Origin: JBAWXE01 sp037144255
GTDB lineage: Bacteria; Bacteroidota; Bacteroidia; Chitinophagales; Chitinophagaceae
Assembly (NCBI GenBank): GCA_037144255.1
Contig: JBAWXE010000006.1
Location: 1 to 64,000, forward strand
DNA: 64,000 nucleotides
Direction: 5' to 3'
In this document: in pieces, positions 34,874-44,692 of the stretch
How the letters are laid out: each line of letters begins with the position of its first letter
How positions within the stretch are numbered: the stretch's first letter is position 1
Made by a program: the position numbers and the translations under genes
The notes under the pieces: model-generated
Databases searched by the model: none
Seen by the model: only the letters and a program-made list of their open reading frames with translations
What the model was told of the DNA's origin: nothing

Positions 34874-35413
34874 ATGTACCTGAATGGATTTGAAACAAAA
34901 AGACTGAATACTCGCTGTCTTACAGTTGATGATATACCCGCATGGACAGAATACTTTCAAGATAAAGTAGGTACTACATTTATACCTAATGATACACAAC
35001 TACAGCCGGAAGAAAGAGCTGCTGAGTGGATCACCATTACAATGGATAGATATGTGACTTATGGAACAGGTTTACAAGCACTTATAACTAAAGACGCAGG
35101 AGTGCTGGTAGGTATATGTGGTGTGTTAAGACAAGAAGTGAAAGGCAAAATAGAATTTGAGATAGGTTACCATTTATTACGCAGGTATTGGGGAATGGGA
35201 TATGCTACAGAAGCAGCACGTAGATTTAGAGACTATGCTTTTGAGAATAACATTGCAGAATCATTAATCTCAATTATTCACCCATTGAATTTTCTTTCGC
35301 AGAATGTGGCTATGCGTAATGGTATGAAACTGAGTGAAAGAGGTATCATCTGGCGTAATCGAGAGTACGATGTATATAGAATTACAAGAGCTGAATGGGA
35401 ATTACAACGCTAG
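34874..35413 (+). CDS. GNAT-family N-acetyltransferase
   Basis: 179-aa RimJ/RimL-like acetyltransferase: FETKRLNTRCLTVDDIPAW at the start, central strand GVLVGICGVLRQEV, and the acetyl-CoA pocket LLRRYWGMGYATEAARRF, followed by the usual HPLNFLSQNVAMRNGMKL. Target is unknown. I use ATG 34874; the longer frame begins at a TTG nine bases earlier. The 3' end overlaps the convergent asnB-like gene by four bases. Confidence 0.88.
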   Translation: MYLNGFETKRLNTRCLTVDDIPAWTEYFQDKVGTTFIPNDTQLQPEERAAEWITITMDRYVTYGTGLQALITKDAGVLVGICGVLRQEVKGKIEFEIGYHLLRRYWGMGYATEAARRFRDYAFENNIAESLISIIHPLNFLSQNVAMRNGMKLSERGIIWRNREYDVYRITRAEWELQR

Positions 35414-37320
35414 CAATAATATTTTTTCCACCAGTATTGGAATACGATCAATGCCCAAATAGTAGCATGACTATCTTCGGGGTTAGAGCTGTGTAGTTTC
35501 TTTTTCAGATCTTCAACTGCAGAAGTCTTAAAAATACCTTGTTCTTCAACAAATTGTCTATTCAACAGATCGTCATTGATGAGCCCCCATAATTCTTTAC
35601 GGAACCAATCGAGCAATGGGATCTCAAAACCTTGTTTGGGGCGGTTATAGAGTTCTGCAGGCAGCATGGGTCTGAAGGCGTCTTGTACTATTTTCTTTTT
35701 AAGTTTACCATCTATTTTGTATTGCTCAGGAAGCCCAAAAGCAAAGTCTACTACCTTGTAATCTAGGAATGGACTACGTACTTCAAGGCTATTAGCCATG
35801 CTCATCATATCTACCTTTACCAACATGTCGCTTTGTAGTACAAGGTTCATATCAGTGAGTAATACTTCATTATAATCGTTGCCATTAATATATTTCAATA
35901 ATTCCAGTCTTTCGATCTGCATAAGTCCGGTGTTTACTTTGCTAAGAGATGTAGAAGAAAGGAGCGTATTTGTATTCTTTACATTATTGATTGTAGCCCA
36001 GCGCCAGTAGCGGTCTTGAGCACTAAGATTAGCACCTTCTGCAAATCGATGTAACTGCCTGAAAATATTAGTTACTTTATTATTGCGGCTGCGAGGTAAC
36101 ATCTGCCATAATGGTCCGGCAGATTTTACTATACTGTTAACCGGAGATCTGCGACGTACTTTCCATTCCGCCGCATGTTTGTTGTATCCTGCAAATACCT
36201 CATCGCCACCATCGCCACTTAGTGAAACTGTTACATGTTGACGAGTATGTTTACACAGTATATATACCGGAATGGCAGATGAATCAGCAAATGGTTCGTC
36301 TATATAGTCTAATACATCGTATATGTGTTCTAAGAAATCATTAGAGGTAAGTGAGAAAACTGTGTGATGGGTTTTATATTGTTTAGCTACCAGTTGCGCA
36401 TATTTGGTTTCATCAAAGAATGGATGGTCTTTGTAACCTATAGAGAAAGTATTGAGTTGTGAACTATACTTACTAGCCAGTGCAACAATAACAGAAGAAT
36501 CGATACCACCACTGAGAAATGCACCTAGTGGTACATCTGATATCATACGTTCCTGCACGGCAATGTCCATATGGTGTATGAGTTCCTTCTGGGCTTGTCC
36601 ATAAGTAAATTGATCGTACAAAGTTGGGTGTGTACTTAAAGTATAATAAGGCTCATATGATTGTCTGCCTTTAGAATTATAAACCATATAGTGCCCTGCT
36701 TTCAGTTTGGCTACGCCTTTCAGCATACTTTGAGGCTGAGGTATATAGTTCAGTTGCAGATATTCATGTAGTACTGTATAGTCCAGTTCTTTAGATATAT
36801 CCCATTCCAAAAGGGACTTCATTTCAGAAGAAAAGGCCAGATAATTATCGCATGCATAGTAGAGTAATGGTTTTTTGCCATACCTGTCGCGAGCAATGAT
36901 CATAGTGCCTGTGTGGGTATCATAGAATGAAAATGCAAAGAAGCCGCTAAGCCATTCGAGGCATTTGGTACCATATTCTATCAATAAGTACAATAGTACT
37001 TCGGTATCAGAACCTGTTCTGGCACCACCTATTTGCTGCCAAACAGATGTTAATCGATTGTTACTAAGTTCTTTGAAGTTGAATATCTCTCCATTGAAAA
37101 CAATAATGTAACGGCCTGTATGGTCGGCCATGGGCTGGCCCGCACTGTTAGAGGTGTCAATAATAGACAATCTACGATGGCCTAATGCCACTGTTTCATT
37201 TGAATAAATATTGCCGCTATCAGGCCCCCTCAAAAAAAGTTTTTGAGTGGATTGTGTTATTTTTGCTAGGTTAGTAGCAGCGTTTTTATGTAATGCGTAA
37301 AAACCGGTTATACCACACAT
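35410..37320 (-). CDS. asnB: AsnB-type glutamine amidotransferase (copy 1)
   Basis: Class II glutamine-dependent asparagine synthetase family, 636 aa. The N-terminal nucleophile Cys2 is present (MCGITGFYAL), with GPDSG and LGHRRLSIID of the glutaminase domain. The synthetase domain has the PP-loop GAFLSGGIDSSVIVALAS and SLSGDGGDEVFAGY. In glycan loci such enzymes often transfer ammonia to a sugar carboxyl group. A housekeeping asparagine synthetase is the alternative. It is divergent from the membrane protein at 37384. Confidence 0.88.
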   Translation of the reverse strand: MCGITGFYALHKNAATNLAKITQSTQKLFLRGPDSGNIYSNETVALGHRRLSIIDTSNSAGQPMADHTGRYIIVFNGEIFNFKELSNNRLTSVWQQIGGARTGSDTEVLLYLLIEYGTKCLEWLSGFFAFSFYDTHTGTMIIARDRYGKKPLLYYACDNYLAFSSEMKSLLEWDISKELDYTVLHEYLQLNYIPQPQSMLKGVAKLKAGHYMVYNSKGRQSYEPYYTLSTHPTLYDQFTYGQAQKELIHHMDIAVQERMISDVPLGAFLSGGIDSSVIVALASKYSSQLNTFSIGYKDHPFFDETKYAQLVAKQYKTHHTVFSLTSNDFLEHIYDVLDYIDEPFADSSAIPVYILCKHTRQHVTVSLSGDGGDEVFAGYNKHAAEWKVRRRSPVNSIVKSAGPLWQMLPRSRNNKVTNIFRQLHRFAEGANLSAQDRYWRWATINNVKNTNTLLSSTSLSKVNTGLMQIERLELLKYINGNDYNEVLLTDMNLVLQSDMLVKVDMMSMANSLEVRSPFLDYKVVDFAFGLPEQYKIDGKLKKKIVQDAFRPMLPAELYNRPKQGFEIPLLDWFRKELWGLINDDLLNRQFVEEQGIFKTSAVEDLKKKLHSSNPEDSHATIWALIVFQYWWKKYYC

Positions 37321-37383
37321 GTAGCAAAGGAAGAATAAATAAATTGAATTTGTACCGTTATAATAATAAACTAAGATAGGGAA

Positions 37384-38748
37384 ATGGAAGAATCCTTTAT
37401 AACATTATGGGACTATATTTTACTGCCTATATATCTAGTCATCATTTATGTGATCGCTAAAAGGTTTCGCGATCGTAAATATCCGGAAGGTCATCCCTTA
37501 AGGCCATATTTTTTGCCGGGGCTCACTGCCAAGATCGTAGGAGGCCTATTTATAGGTATGATATACCAATATCACTATGGTGGTGGTGATACATCAAACT
37601 ATTTCTATCACGCGAGAATCATTAATAGTGCATTGGACGAGGGGCCTATAAAATGGTTCAATATGTTGTTCCGTATTCCTTCTGAATATGATGGACGATA
37701 TTCTTTTTATATTTTGGGTATGGTGAGATATGGTAACTGGTATAATTCGCCATCGGAGTATATAGTATGTACCCTTACTGCTTTGCTGTGTATGGTGACC
37801 TTTACTAAATATTTACCCATAACTGTATTGATAGCTGCCATATCGTATACCGGAATATGGGCTTTGTTCCGTGCCTTCTATTCACAATATCCTAAGACAG
37901 TAAAACCAATAGCTATAAGTGTATTGTTTGTACCTAGTGTTATCATGTGGGGTTCTGGTATCTTTAAAGATAGTTTTTGTATGTTGGGTTTGGGTTGGAT
38001 GACATATGGAGTACTACGTATGATATTGTATCGAGATTTTAGATTGGGTAACGTAATACCAACTATTCTTAGTTTTTATCTTATTTCCATTACCAAGATA
38101 TATATCTTATTGGCCTTCTTGCCGGGATTGGCATTATGGCTAATGTTCTTATATATTCATAAGATCAACAGTTTTGTTTTACGTTTTATAGTCCGAGCTA
38201 CTCTTATACCTCTTTTGGCCGGGGCATTTTTGTTTGCTACTGAAAAATTCAAAGAACAATTAGGTAAATACTCACTTGAAAGATTTGCTCAAACATCATA
38301 TGTTACCAGAAACTGGATTCGACAGACATCGGGTACGGATGATGGATCTTCTTACGATCTGGGTAATATCGATCCTCCATTGAGTAGTATGTTGAAAAAA
38401 TTTCCGGCAGCAGTGAATGTTACTTTATTTCGGCCATATGTATGGGAAACCAAAAAGCCGTTACAGGAGCTATCGGCAATAGAGGCATTAATATTCTTGT
38501 GGCTTACTGTGAAAGTTCTTTTTGCAGTTGGGCCAGCCAAAGCCATGAAGGCAATTCTTACAGATCCGAATATTCAGTTCTGTCTAATATTCTCATTCAT
38601 CTTTGCATTTGCGGTGGGGGTATCGTCGTATAACTTTGGTACGCTCTCACGGTATCGAATACCTTGCTTGCCTTTCTATGCTCTGGCGGTAACGCTTATA
38701 TACTATAAGTACTACCCGCCCGAAAAGAATTTGTTCTCATTTAAGTAA
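37384..38748 (+). CDS. Polytopic membrane protein of the glycan locus
   Basis: 454 aa with about nine or ten hydrophobic segments (for example DYILLPIYLVIIYVIAKRF, FYLISITKIYILLAFLPGLA). A large loop near residues 285-345 carries charged and Gly/Ser-rich sequence (RQTSGTDDGSSYDLGNIDPP). I cannot name the family. The arrangement resembles polymerase-like or glycosyltransferase-C-like membrane proteins of polysaccharide loci. It is the only plus-strand gene among about 27 kb of minus-strand glycan genes, flanked by asnB copy 1 and a glycosyltransferase. Confidence 0.6.
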   Translation: MEESFITLWDYILLPIYLVIIYVIAKRFRDRKYPEGHPLRPYFLPGLTAKIVGGLFIGMIYQYHYGGGDTSNYFYHARIINSALDEGPIKWFNMLFRIPSEYDGRYSFYILGMVRYGNWYNSPSEYIVCTLTALLCMVTFTKYLPITVLIAAISYTGIWALFRAFYSQYPKTVKPIAISVLFVPSVIMWGSGIFKDSFCMLGLGWMTYGVLRMILYRDFRLGNVIPTILSFYLISITKIYILLAFLPGLALWLMFLYIHKINSFVLRFIVRATLIPLLAGAFLFATEKFKEQLGKYSLERFAQTSYVTRNWIRQTSGTDDGSSYDLGNIDPPLSSMLKKFPAAVNVTLFRPYVWETKKPLQELSAIEALIFLWLTVKVLFAVGPAKAMKAILTDPNIQFCLIFSFIFAFAVGVSSYNFGTLSRYRIPCLPFYALAVTLIYYKYYPPEKNLFSFK

Positions 38749-38755
38749 TATACAT

Positions 38756-38790
38756 AAAAATGCCCTCAGATAATGAGGGCATTTTTATTG
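38756..38790. terminator. Bidirectional terminator at the end of the glycan operon
   Basis: Stem AAAAATGCCCTCA/TGAGGGCATTTTT with loop GATAA, between convergent genes. A and T flanks allow termination from both sides. Confidence 0.9.
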
Positions 38791-38803
38791 TGTGATATTT
38801 TTA

Positions 38804-39877
38804 CTAGCTGAATAGGTCAATGAATTTCTGTTTTTGGGCTTGAATGCTGTATTGCTGAACGATCTTAGCACGTCCGGCAGCGCCCATTTTTTTACGCAAT
38901 TGCGCATCACATATCAGCTTTTTCAGAGCGACCATCCATTCTTCTGAGTTATTTACCAGATAGCCATTAATGTCGTTATCAATTATTTTTTGATTTACAC
39001 CTATGGGACTCGCAACAGCAGGTATACCTAATGAGAGGTATTGTATGAGTTTGAAACCGCATTTGCCCTCGCTCCATGCATCTGCTGCTAAAGGCATAAC
39101 ACCAATATCCATCTGTAGTAGATCTATTACCTCAGTACTTTCACTCCATGGGGTAAAAGTATAGTTCTTCAAAGGTAGATGGGGGTCTTTATTGGCTATT
39201 ACCATAAATGTGAATTCCAATTCTTGTTGTAATTCTTGTAGTATAGGTATAAGCGAGTCTAAATAAAATAAGGTAGACTGACTGCCTGTCCATCCTACTA
39301 ATACATTGCCGGTATGATGCTCTTTCTGCTGATTGTGGTATAGCTCCACATCAACACAAGTAGGTACTAATACAGTATTAGGATTGTATTGTGAAGCGTA
39401 GCTAGATAGGAAAGAGTTACCAGCTGATATTTTGTAAGACCATCTACATGTATATTGTACCTTCCAAAAGGCTTTGAACCATGCAGCTATTTTATTCTCT
39501 ACAGATGTGTTTGGTATCCATATAGCATCATCAAAGTCAAAGATCATTTTCTTAGCCCAAAGTTTGGATACTATCCATTCGAATATAGGAGGGCCAAGAG
39601 GGGCTGCCTCACGATGGATGAATACGTAATTGTATCTAGGTACATCAAAGAGTACTGTCTTCCAGCGCTTGAAATATCCCTTTATAATACCTATCCCTTT
39701 TTGTATAGCAGAGCCTCCTTTATATAGAATGTCCCAAGTGGTCTCATCCATAAATGGAGCTATCTTGTATTCTATGCCTGCGGCATTTAAGTATCGTTCA
39801 TACAGCTCTACCCTGAAACGCTGTGATGGGGCGTGTCGGGCAGGGTATGGAACGAGGAATAGTACTTTTGTAGCCAC
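38804..39877 (-). CDS. Glycosyltransferase, GT-B fold (GT4-like)
   Basis: 357 aa. The N-terminal Rossmann half begins VLFLVPYPARHAPSQRFRVE. The C-terminal half shows NVLVGWTGSQSTLFYL, MQMDIGVMPL-type strand, and KLIQYLSLGIPAVASPIGVN, the nucleotide-sugar site of GT4-type retaining enzymes. The sugar is unknown. It is the last gene of the minus-strand glycan operon, 3 bp after the preceding gene, and is followed by a terminator. Confidence 0.82.
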   Translation of the reverse strand: MATKVLFLVPYPARHAPSQRFRVELYERYLNAAGIEYKIAPFMDETTWDILYKGGSAIQKGIGIIKGYFKRWKTVLFDVPRYNYVFIHREAAPLGPPIFEWIVSKLWAKKMIFDFDDAIWIPNTSVENKIAAWFKAFWKVQYTCRWSYKISAGNSFLSSYASQYNPNTVLVPTCVDVELYHNQQKEHHTGNVLVGWTGSQSTLFYLDSLIPILQELQQELEFTFMVIANKDPHLPLKNYTFTPWSESTEVIDLLQMDIGVMPLAADAWSEGKCGFKLIQYLSLGIPAVASPIGVNQKIIDNDINGYLVNNSEEWMVALKKLICDAQLRKKMGAAGRAKIVQQYSIQAQKQKFIDLFS

Positions 39878-39880
39878 TGT

Positions 39881-41122
39881 TTATTGTAAAAGTTGTTTAT
39901 AAACTGTTTCGTAATTTTCTACACCTTTCTCCAAACTATAAAAATCTAATGCACCCTTTCTGATCTCATCAGCATAGAATATTTTTGTAGTAAGTGTATC
40001 TATAGCTTGGCTAAGAGTAGCTGTTGTGAAATCATCTATTGCTACACCTGAATGATATTTATTGACTACGTACCCTGTATCTCCTACTCCATTATTGCAC
40101 AGAGTAGGTATGCCCATAGCCATTATCTCTCCTTGTTTTGTAGGAGATGATGCTTTTTTAGAGAAAACAGGTTTGATGAAAAACAAACTGTAATTCATAA
40201 TGCTGATATACAGTGGCACTTCTTTTCGGGCTGCAGGTTTTACTATAATGGATTGTATATCAATACCCAAAGCCAAAGCCGCATCTTTCACCATATTTTC
40301 AGGCTCGGTAGTTACAAAGAGAATGATAGCATTAGGAACTTTCTCCTTGTATATCTTATAACAGGCCAACATTTCACGGAGCATATACCACGTACCGATA
40401 GAGCCTACATAGCCTAATATTGGAGTGTCAGAGGGTATGTTGAGTTGTAGCTTGAGCGATTTTTTTTGTTCTTGTGTTACTTTATCTGGGTCAAAAAGAT
40501 GAGTATCTACACAGCAAGGTATAACTGTGATTGGTATGGGTTGTCCTTGTATCTGCTTCCAACTACGTATTTCGTCCTTCCCCAGAAATGTGAGAGATAT
40601 AGTATGGTCTGCTTGTTCTAAATATTGATGTTCTTTTTTCTTAAAATATTTGTAGATAGTTTTAAATAAAGGGTTGCTCTGGTTCCATAGGCCACCGTCA
40701 ATACGTTCATCTGCCCAAAAGCCACGCATATCAAAGAGGAATTTTGTTTTAAATTTCCTTTTCATTTCTTGACCTATCATAGCAGATATATAGCTGCGAC
40801 AATGCACTATTTTGAAATGATATTTTTTATGTAGTGCAAAAGCATGTTTGCGCATTGCACGAATATCTTTGATAGTAGATAGTACCGGAGGTTTAGAAGT
40901 ATACTTTAGGGGTTGCCAGTTGATCTGTGATTTTCTACATATATCAATGATCACATCTTTGTTTTGAGAGAAACGATCAGGTTTCTCACAACTGATCAAA
41001 GTGATATGATATCCTTTTTTAGATAAGGCACATAGGTATGGTAATACTTGTGACTGACCTAAAGGATCTGTCATACCATCGTAGGATATATAGAGTACTT
41101 GTATGCTTTCCTGTTCTATCAT
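39881..41122 (-). CDS. Glycosyltransferase family 4
   Basis: 413 aa, GT-B fold. The N-terminal half has VLYISYDGMTDPLGQSQVLP, an acceptor-side signature of GT4 enzymes, and KIVHCRSYISA. The C-terminal half has PILGYVGSIGTWYMLREML, and SPTKQGEIMAMGIPTLCNNG for nucleotide-sugar binding. Predicted cytoplasmic enzyme adding one sugar to the lipid-linked repeat. Its start overlaps the GT25 stop by four bases (translational coupling). Confidence 0.85.
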   Translation of the reverse strand: MIEQESIQVLYISYDGMTDPLGQSQVLPYLCALSKKGYHITLISCEKPDRFSQNKDVIIDICRKSQINWQPLKYTSKPPVLSTIKDIRAMRKHAFALHKKYHFKIVHCRSYISAMIGQEMKRKFKTKFLFDMRGFWADERIDGGLWNQSNPLFKTIYKYFKKKEHQYLEQADHTISLTFLGKDEIRSWKQIQGQPIPITVIPCCVDTHLFDPDKVTQEQKKSLKLQLNIPSDTPILGYVGSIGTWYMLREMLACYKIYKEKVPNAIILFVTTEPENMVKDAALALGIDIQSIIVKPAARKEVPLYISIMNYSLFFIKPVFSKKASSPTKQGEIMAMGIPTLCNNGVGDTGYVVNKYHSGVAIDDFTTATLSQAIDTLTTKIFYADEIRKGALDFYSLEKGVENYETVYKQLLQ

Positions 41123-41904
41123 TTATCTATTATTTCGGCTTTCATCATTGATTGTCTGTTCAAGTTCCGCTTTTTGCGTAATATCTGGTACAGCGGGAAT
41201 ATTTTATTCTTATCTACCCATTGCATCAGTCTCGATTTCCAATTATCACCTATATATTCGATAGTAGATTTTGCATCTACAGTGTCTACCGGACGTGGAT
41301 ATACACATCTGAAATTTTCAAAGGCGCCAATTTGCTTGTACTGACCCCAAGAATCAGCTGTACGTCGCAAAGGAATCATAGCCTCAGAGAATGTTTTGCA
41401 AGCATCTTTTGTGATAATATAACCAGCAGTACTGATGGGTTGATAAATATCCTGTGGTATGTATGACTTATATGGCTTGTGAATATCTACTACTGTAGAG
41501 CCTATCAGACGGATAGGATCCCAGCTTTGGTAGTATAGCGCAGCTATCTCGTTTTTTTGTAATTGCTTGGCTACAGTGTCTATGTAGGGTATGAAATCTT
41601 TTTCAAAAACAATATCATCTTCTAATATCAAAGCATATGGAAGATTGCGGCGTATAACCTCCTTGTAAATGAAATAGTGAGATAGCGCACAACCGATGGC
41701 ACTGCGAGATAACCAAACGGGATTTTCCTTAATGGCTTCCAGATCGCAATATTGAGCCATCTCTTCATCAGTCAAAGACTTTCCATAGGTTGCATCAAAC
41801 CATTCAAACTTCAAGCCTATATGCTCTAAGTGTTTAGCCAGCTGCGCTCTGCGATCCGTAGAGTTTTTGAGGCTTACTATAAAAACCGTAATATCATTTG
41901 CCAT
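41119..41904 (-). CDS. Glycosyltransferase family 25 (copy 1)
   Basis: 261 aa. GT25 (LPS/procollagen-type) features: VFIVSLKNSTDRRAQLAKHL at the start, IGCALSHYFIYKEVI, and ALILEDDIVFEKDF with the metal-binding DD. Related in sequence to the second GT25 at 46820, including the end KIFPLYQILRKKR. Usually adds galactose or a similar sugar; the substrate is not known here. The upstream asnB copy 2 ends 10 bp before it. Confidence 0.88.
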   Translation of the reverse strand: MANDITVFIVSLKNSTDRRAQLAKHLEHIGLKFEWFDATYGKSLTDEEMAQYCDLEAIKENPVWLSRSAIGCALSHYFIYKEVIRRNLPYALILEDDIVFEKDFIPYIDTVAKQLQKNEIAALYYQSWDPIRLIGSTVVDIHKPYKSYIPQDIYQPISTAGYIITKDACKTFSEAMIPLRRTADSWGQYKQIGAFENFRCVYPRPVDTVDAKSTIEYIGDNWKSRLMQWVDKNKIFPLYQILRKKRNLNRQSMMKAEIIDK

Positions 41905-41914
41905 GTACTGCGAT

Positions 41915-43783
41915 TTATGAATTATATTTTTTGCACCACCAATGTAAAATGATCAATAACCAAATACGATTATACAGATGGTCTTCACCTGACTTGAATT
42001 TTGTAATGAGTAATTGAACTGCTGAAGGTTCTACTAATGCACAGTGGCGAATAGTATTGTCATCCAGATAATCAGATATCAAATGACTCAATGGTCCTCT
42101 GAGCCATTCTCTTAAAGGTATTGAGAATCCACGTTTAGGTCTTTCAAACAGTGTACGTGGTACCAGATCGTACAACACTTTTTTCATTAAGTATTTAGTA
42201 CCATAACCTTCGCGTACCTTGAAGGTATAATCTATATTCAATCCCATCTCAACCAATTTCACATCTAATAGAGGTACTCTACTTTCTAGTGAATATTGCA
42301 TACTGGCACGATCAACCTTTACAAGCAGGTCATCTTTTAGGTAATGCTTCAAATCCCAAAAGGCTTGTTCTTCTCCAGCATTACCTTTTTTGTCGTAAAT
42401 CTCTAATTGGTTAATTTTTGTAAAATAATATTCAGGTTGTAATAATAGTTTGTTCAATTCTTTTTCACTGAAACAGTACTGCTCTTGAGAAAAAATATGA
42501 GTATGTATACGAGATGGTGATGGATAATCAAACAAGTGGCCAGCTCGTTTATAGCGGTTATCCATCATTTGTGTCATATAATAGAGTGGCTTTCTGAATG
42601 TTCGTATCAGCGGTTTGTGTAATCTGTTAGCCCAAGTATACATTCCATAGCCCTGAAACAGTTCGTCACCGCCATCGCCTGTTAATGCTACTGTAACATG
42701 TTGCCGGGCTAGCTGCGATACCAACATGGTAGGAAATGCGGACGAATCTGCAAAAGGTTCATCATATACATCCAAAAGGGATGGGATCAGCTCTAGAATA
42801 TCATCAACTGAAACTTTGAAAGTGTGGTGATCTGTACCTAAGTGTTTTGCTACACTATCTGCATATTCAGATTCGTCATACTTAGCCTCGTTGAAACCAA
42901 TACTAAATGTCTTTACTTTATGTGTAGAGATATTCGCTGCTACTGCAGTTACCAGGCTAGAATCTATACCGCCACTGAGGAAAGTTCCTAAAGGTACATC
43001 ACTGATCATTTGGCTTTGTACTGCTTCAAATAGAAGGTCTTTATATTGAGTGAGTGCCCGTTCTTCAGACTTTAGTGGGTTCTTTAAGAAATGATCTTCA
43101 GGTTGCCAATAAGTGCTGAATGTTAGATTGTTATCTGCTAGATTTAATTCTGCGTAGCTGGCAGCTTGGAATTTATATACATTCTTATAAATAGTATGCG
43201 GTTCGGGAATAAAACCTAAATGCAGGAAATAGGGAACTGCATCCTTGTTTATTTGAAGAAACGAACTGTTTTTAGATTGCGTAAAATAGCTTTTAATCGC
43301 TTTCAGTTCTGATGAGAAAATGAAAGTATCCTTATCCCAATAATAAAATAAGGGTTTAATGCCTATTTGATCGCGACATAAGGTTAGTTTGTTATGAAGT
43401 GTGTCGAAAATGGCTACTGCAAACATACCGTTTAGCCATGAAAAACATTCTGTACCAAACGCAGCAAAAAGTTCTAGTATTACTTCCGTATCACTATGTG
43501 TTTTCCATTGTTGCTGAGGTAGTTTTTCGCGAAGTGTATTAAAGTTGTATACCTCCCCATTATATACCATTACATACCTGCCGCAGGCAGAGTGCATAGG
43601 TTGATTGGCAACGGTAGAAAGATCTATAATACTGAGACGACGATGTCCTAGGAAGACTTTTTCTGAAACATCATTAAAATAGCCTCCCGCATCAGGTCCA
43701 CGATGCAATAAAGTATCGGTAGCCTGTTGTAGTGCTAATTTATTGATGCCATTTTTAGAATATCCTCCAGCAATTCCACACAT
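41915..43783 (-). CDS. asnB: AsnB-type glutamine amidotransferase (copy 2)
   Basis: 622 aa. MCGIAGGYSKNGI places the nucleophile Cys at residue 2; LLHRGPDAGGYF and LGHRRLSIIDLS complete the glutaminase domain. The PP-loop is GTFLSGGIDSSLVTAVAA and TGDGGDELFQGY follows. It sits inside the glycosyltransferase operon with gaps of 10 and 18 bp, so amidation of a glycan component is more likely than general asparagine supply (inference). It is clearly a paralogue, not a recent duplicate, of the copy at 35410. Confidence 0.9.
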   Translation of the reverse strand: MCGIAGGYSKNGINKLALQQATDTLLHRGPDAGGYFNDVSEKVFLGHRRLSIIDLSTVANQPMHSACGRYVMVYNGEVYNFNTLREKLPQQQWKTHSDTEVILELFAAFGTECFSWLNGMFAVAIFDTLHNKLTLCRDQIGIKPLFYYWDKDTFIFSSELKAIKSYFTQSKNSSFLQINKDAVPYFLHLGFIPEPHTIYKNVYKFQAASYAELNLADNNLTFSTYWQPEDHFLKNPLKSEERALTQYKDLLFEAVQSQMISDVPLGTFLSGGIDSSLVTAVAANISTHKVKTFSIGFNEAKYDESEYADSVAKHLGTDHHTFKVSVDDILELIPSLLDVYDEPFADSSAFPTMLVSQLARQHVTVALTGDGGDELFQGYGMYTWANRLHKPLIRTFRKPLYYMTQMMDNRYKRAGHLFDYPSPSRIHTHIFSQEQYCFSEKELNKLLLQPEYYFTKINQLEIYDKKGNAGEEQAFWDLKHYLKDDLLVKVDRASMQYSLESRVPLLDVKLVEMGLNIDYTFKVREGYGTKYLMKKVLYDLVPRTLFERPKRGFSIPLREWLRGPLSHLISDYLDDNTIRHCALVEPSAVQLLITKFKSGEDHLYNRIWLLIILHWWCKKYNS

Positions 43784-43801
43784 ATCTTATCTAATATTAG
43801 A

Positions 43802-44692
43802 TCATTTAAGTAATATTAATTTACAAATTACCAAAGAACGTTTTGTGAAGAGACAACGGTAATCTTTTTTTATGGCATCCATAAAGTAATAGGTAGCCCT
43901 TTTTTTCTTTCCATCGATGGCCAAATGAAGTGCTACATAAGTATCCCAATGTGCTTCAATCAGACTTTTAAATGGTCCATATACTTTTTGAACAGCAGGA
44001 TCGGCGAAAGCATATTTAACAGCTAGATCCTTTCTATCTACCAATTTGTCCTCAGGAAATGAAATTACACTACGTGAATCATGTTCTATAAGACGACCAA
44101 TGATACGGTTATCTGTCCGTAATCCGTGATTGGCTGCTATACGAACCCACAGTTCCCAGTCTTCTGATGCTGATAGCCTTCTGTCAGTATTGAATTTATG
44201 TTTATTGAATACTTCCTTTTTTATAAATATACCCATACAGCTGAGTGGATTTCCCACTACGAGTATCAGAGGGTCGTTATCTTTTATGTCTTTTATGGTT
44301 TTAGATACATGGTCTATAGTGCCTATGTCATAGGCCATATGCATAAAATCAGGATATTTCTTTTCTTCCAATGCCTTAGCTGCATTTTTCAATGCGTCGT
44401 TATACAGTTCATCGTCAGAATCTAAGAATGTGATATAATCACCCTTTGCATAGGCTGCACCATAATTCCTGGCAGCTGCTCGTTCCTCATTCTGCTTTTT
44501 GTAGTAACTGAGTTTTGGAGACTGTATTTTATCAAATATTTCGGTGGTATTATCAGTACTTCCATCATCTACAACAATTATTTCATAGTTGATATAATCC
44601 AAATCAAGCAAATAAGGAATGTTCTTTGCTAAAAATGCCGCCCTGTTAAAAGACGGTATGATGATACTGATAAACGGATCAGGCATTTTCAT
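43802..44692 (-). CDS. Glycosyltransferase family 2
   Basis: 296 aa, GT-A fold. ISIIIPSFNRAAFLAKNIPY starts the nucleotide-sugar domain; EIIVVDDGSTDNT and YITFLDSDDEL carry the acidic and DxD-type residues; SASEDWELWVRIA gives the ED base region. The N-terminus overlaps the end of the upstream GT4 gene by 14 bases. It extends a glycan chain; donor and acceptor are unknown. Confidence 0.87.
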   Translation of the reverse strand: MKMPDPFISIIIPSFNRAAFLAKNIPYLLDLDYINYEIIVVDDGSTDNTTEIFDKIQSPKLSYYKKQNEERAAARNYGAAYAKGDYITFLDSDDELYNDALKNAAKALEEKKYPDFMHMAYDIGTIDHVSKTIKDIKDNDPLILVVGNPLSCMGIFIKKEVFNKHKFNTDRRLSASEDWELWVRIAANHGLRTDNRIIGRLIEHDSRSVISFPEDKLVDRKDLAVKYAFADPAVQKVYGPFKSLIEAHWDTYVALHLAIDGKKKRATYYFMDAIKKDYRCLFTKRSLVICKLILLK

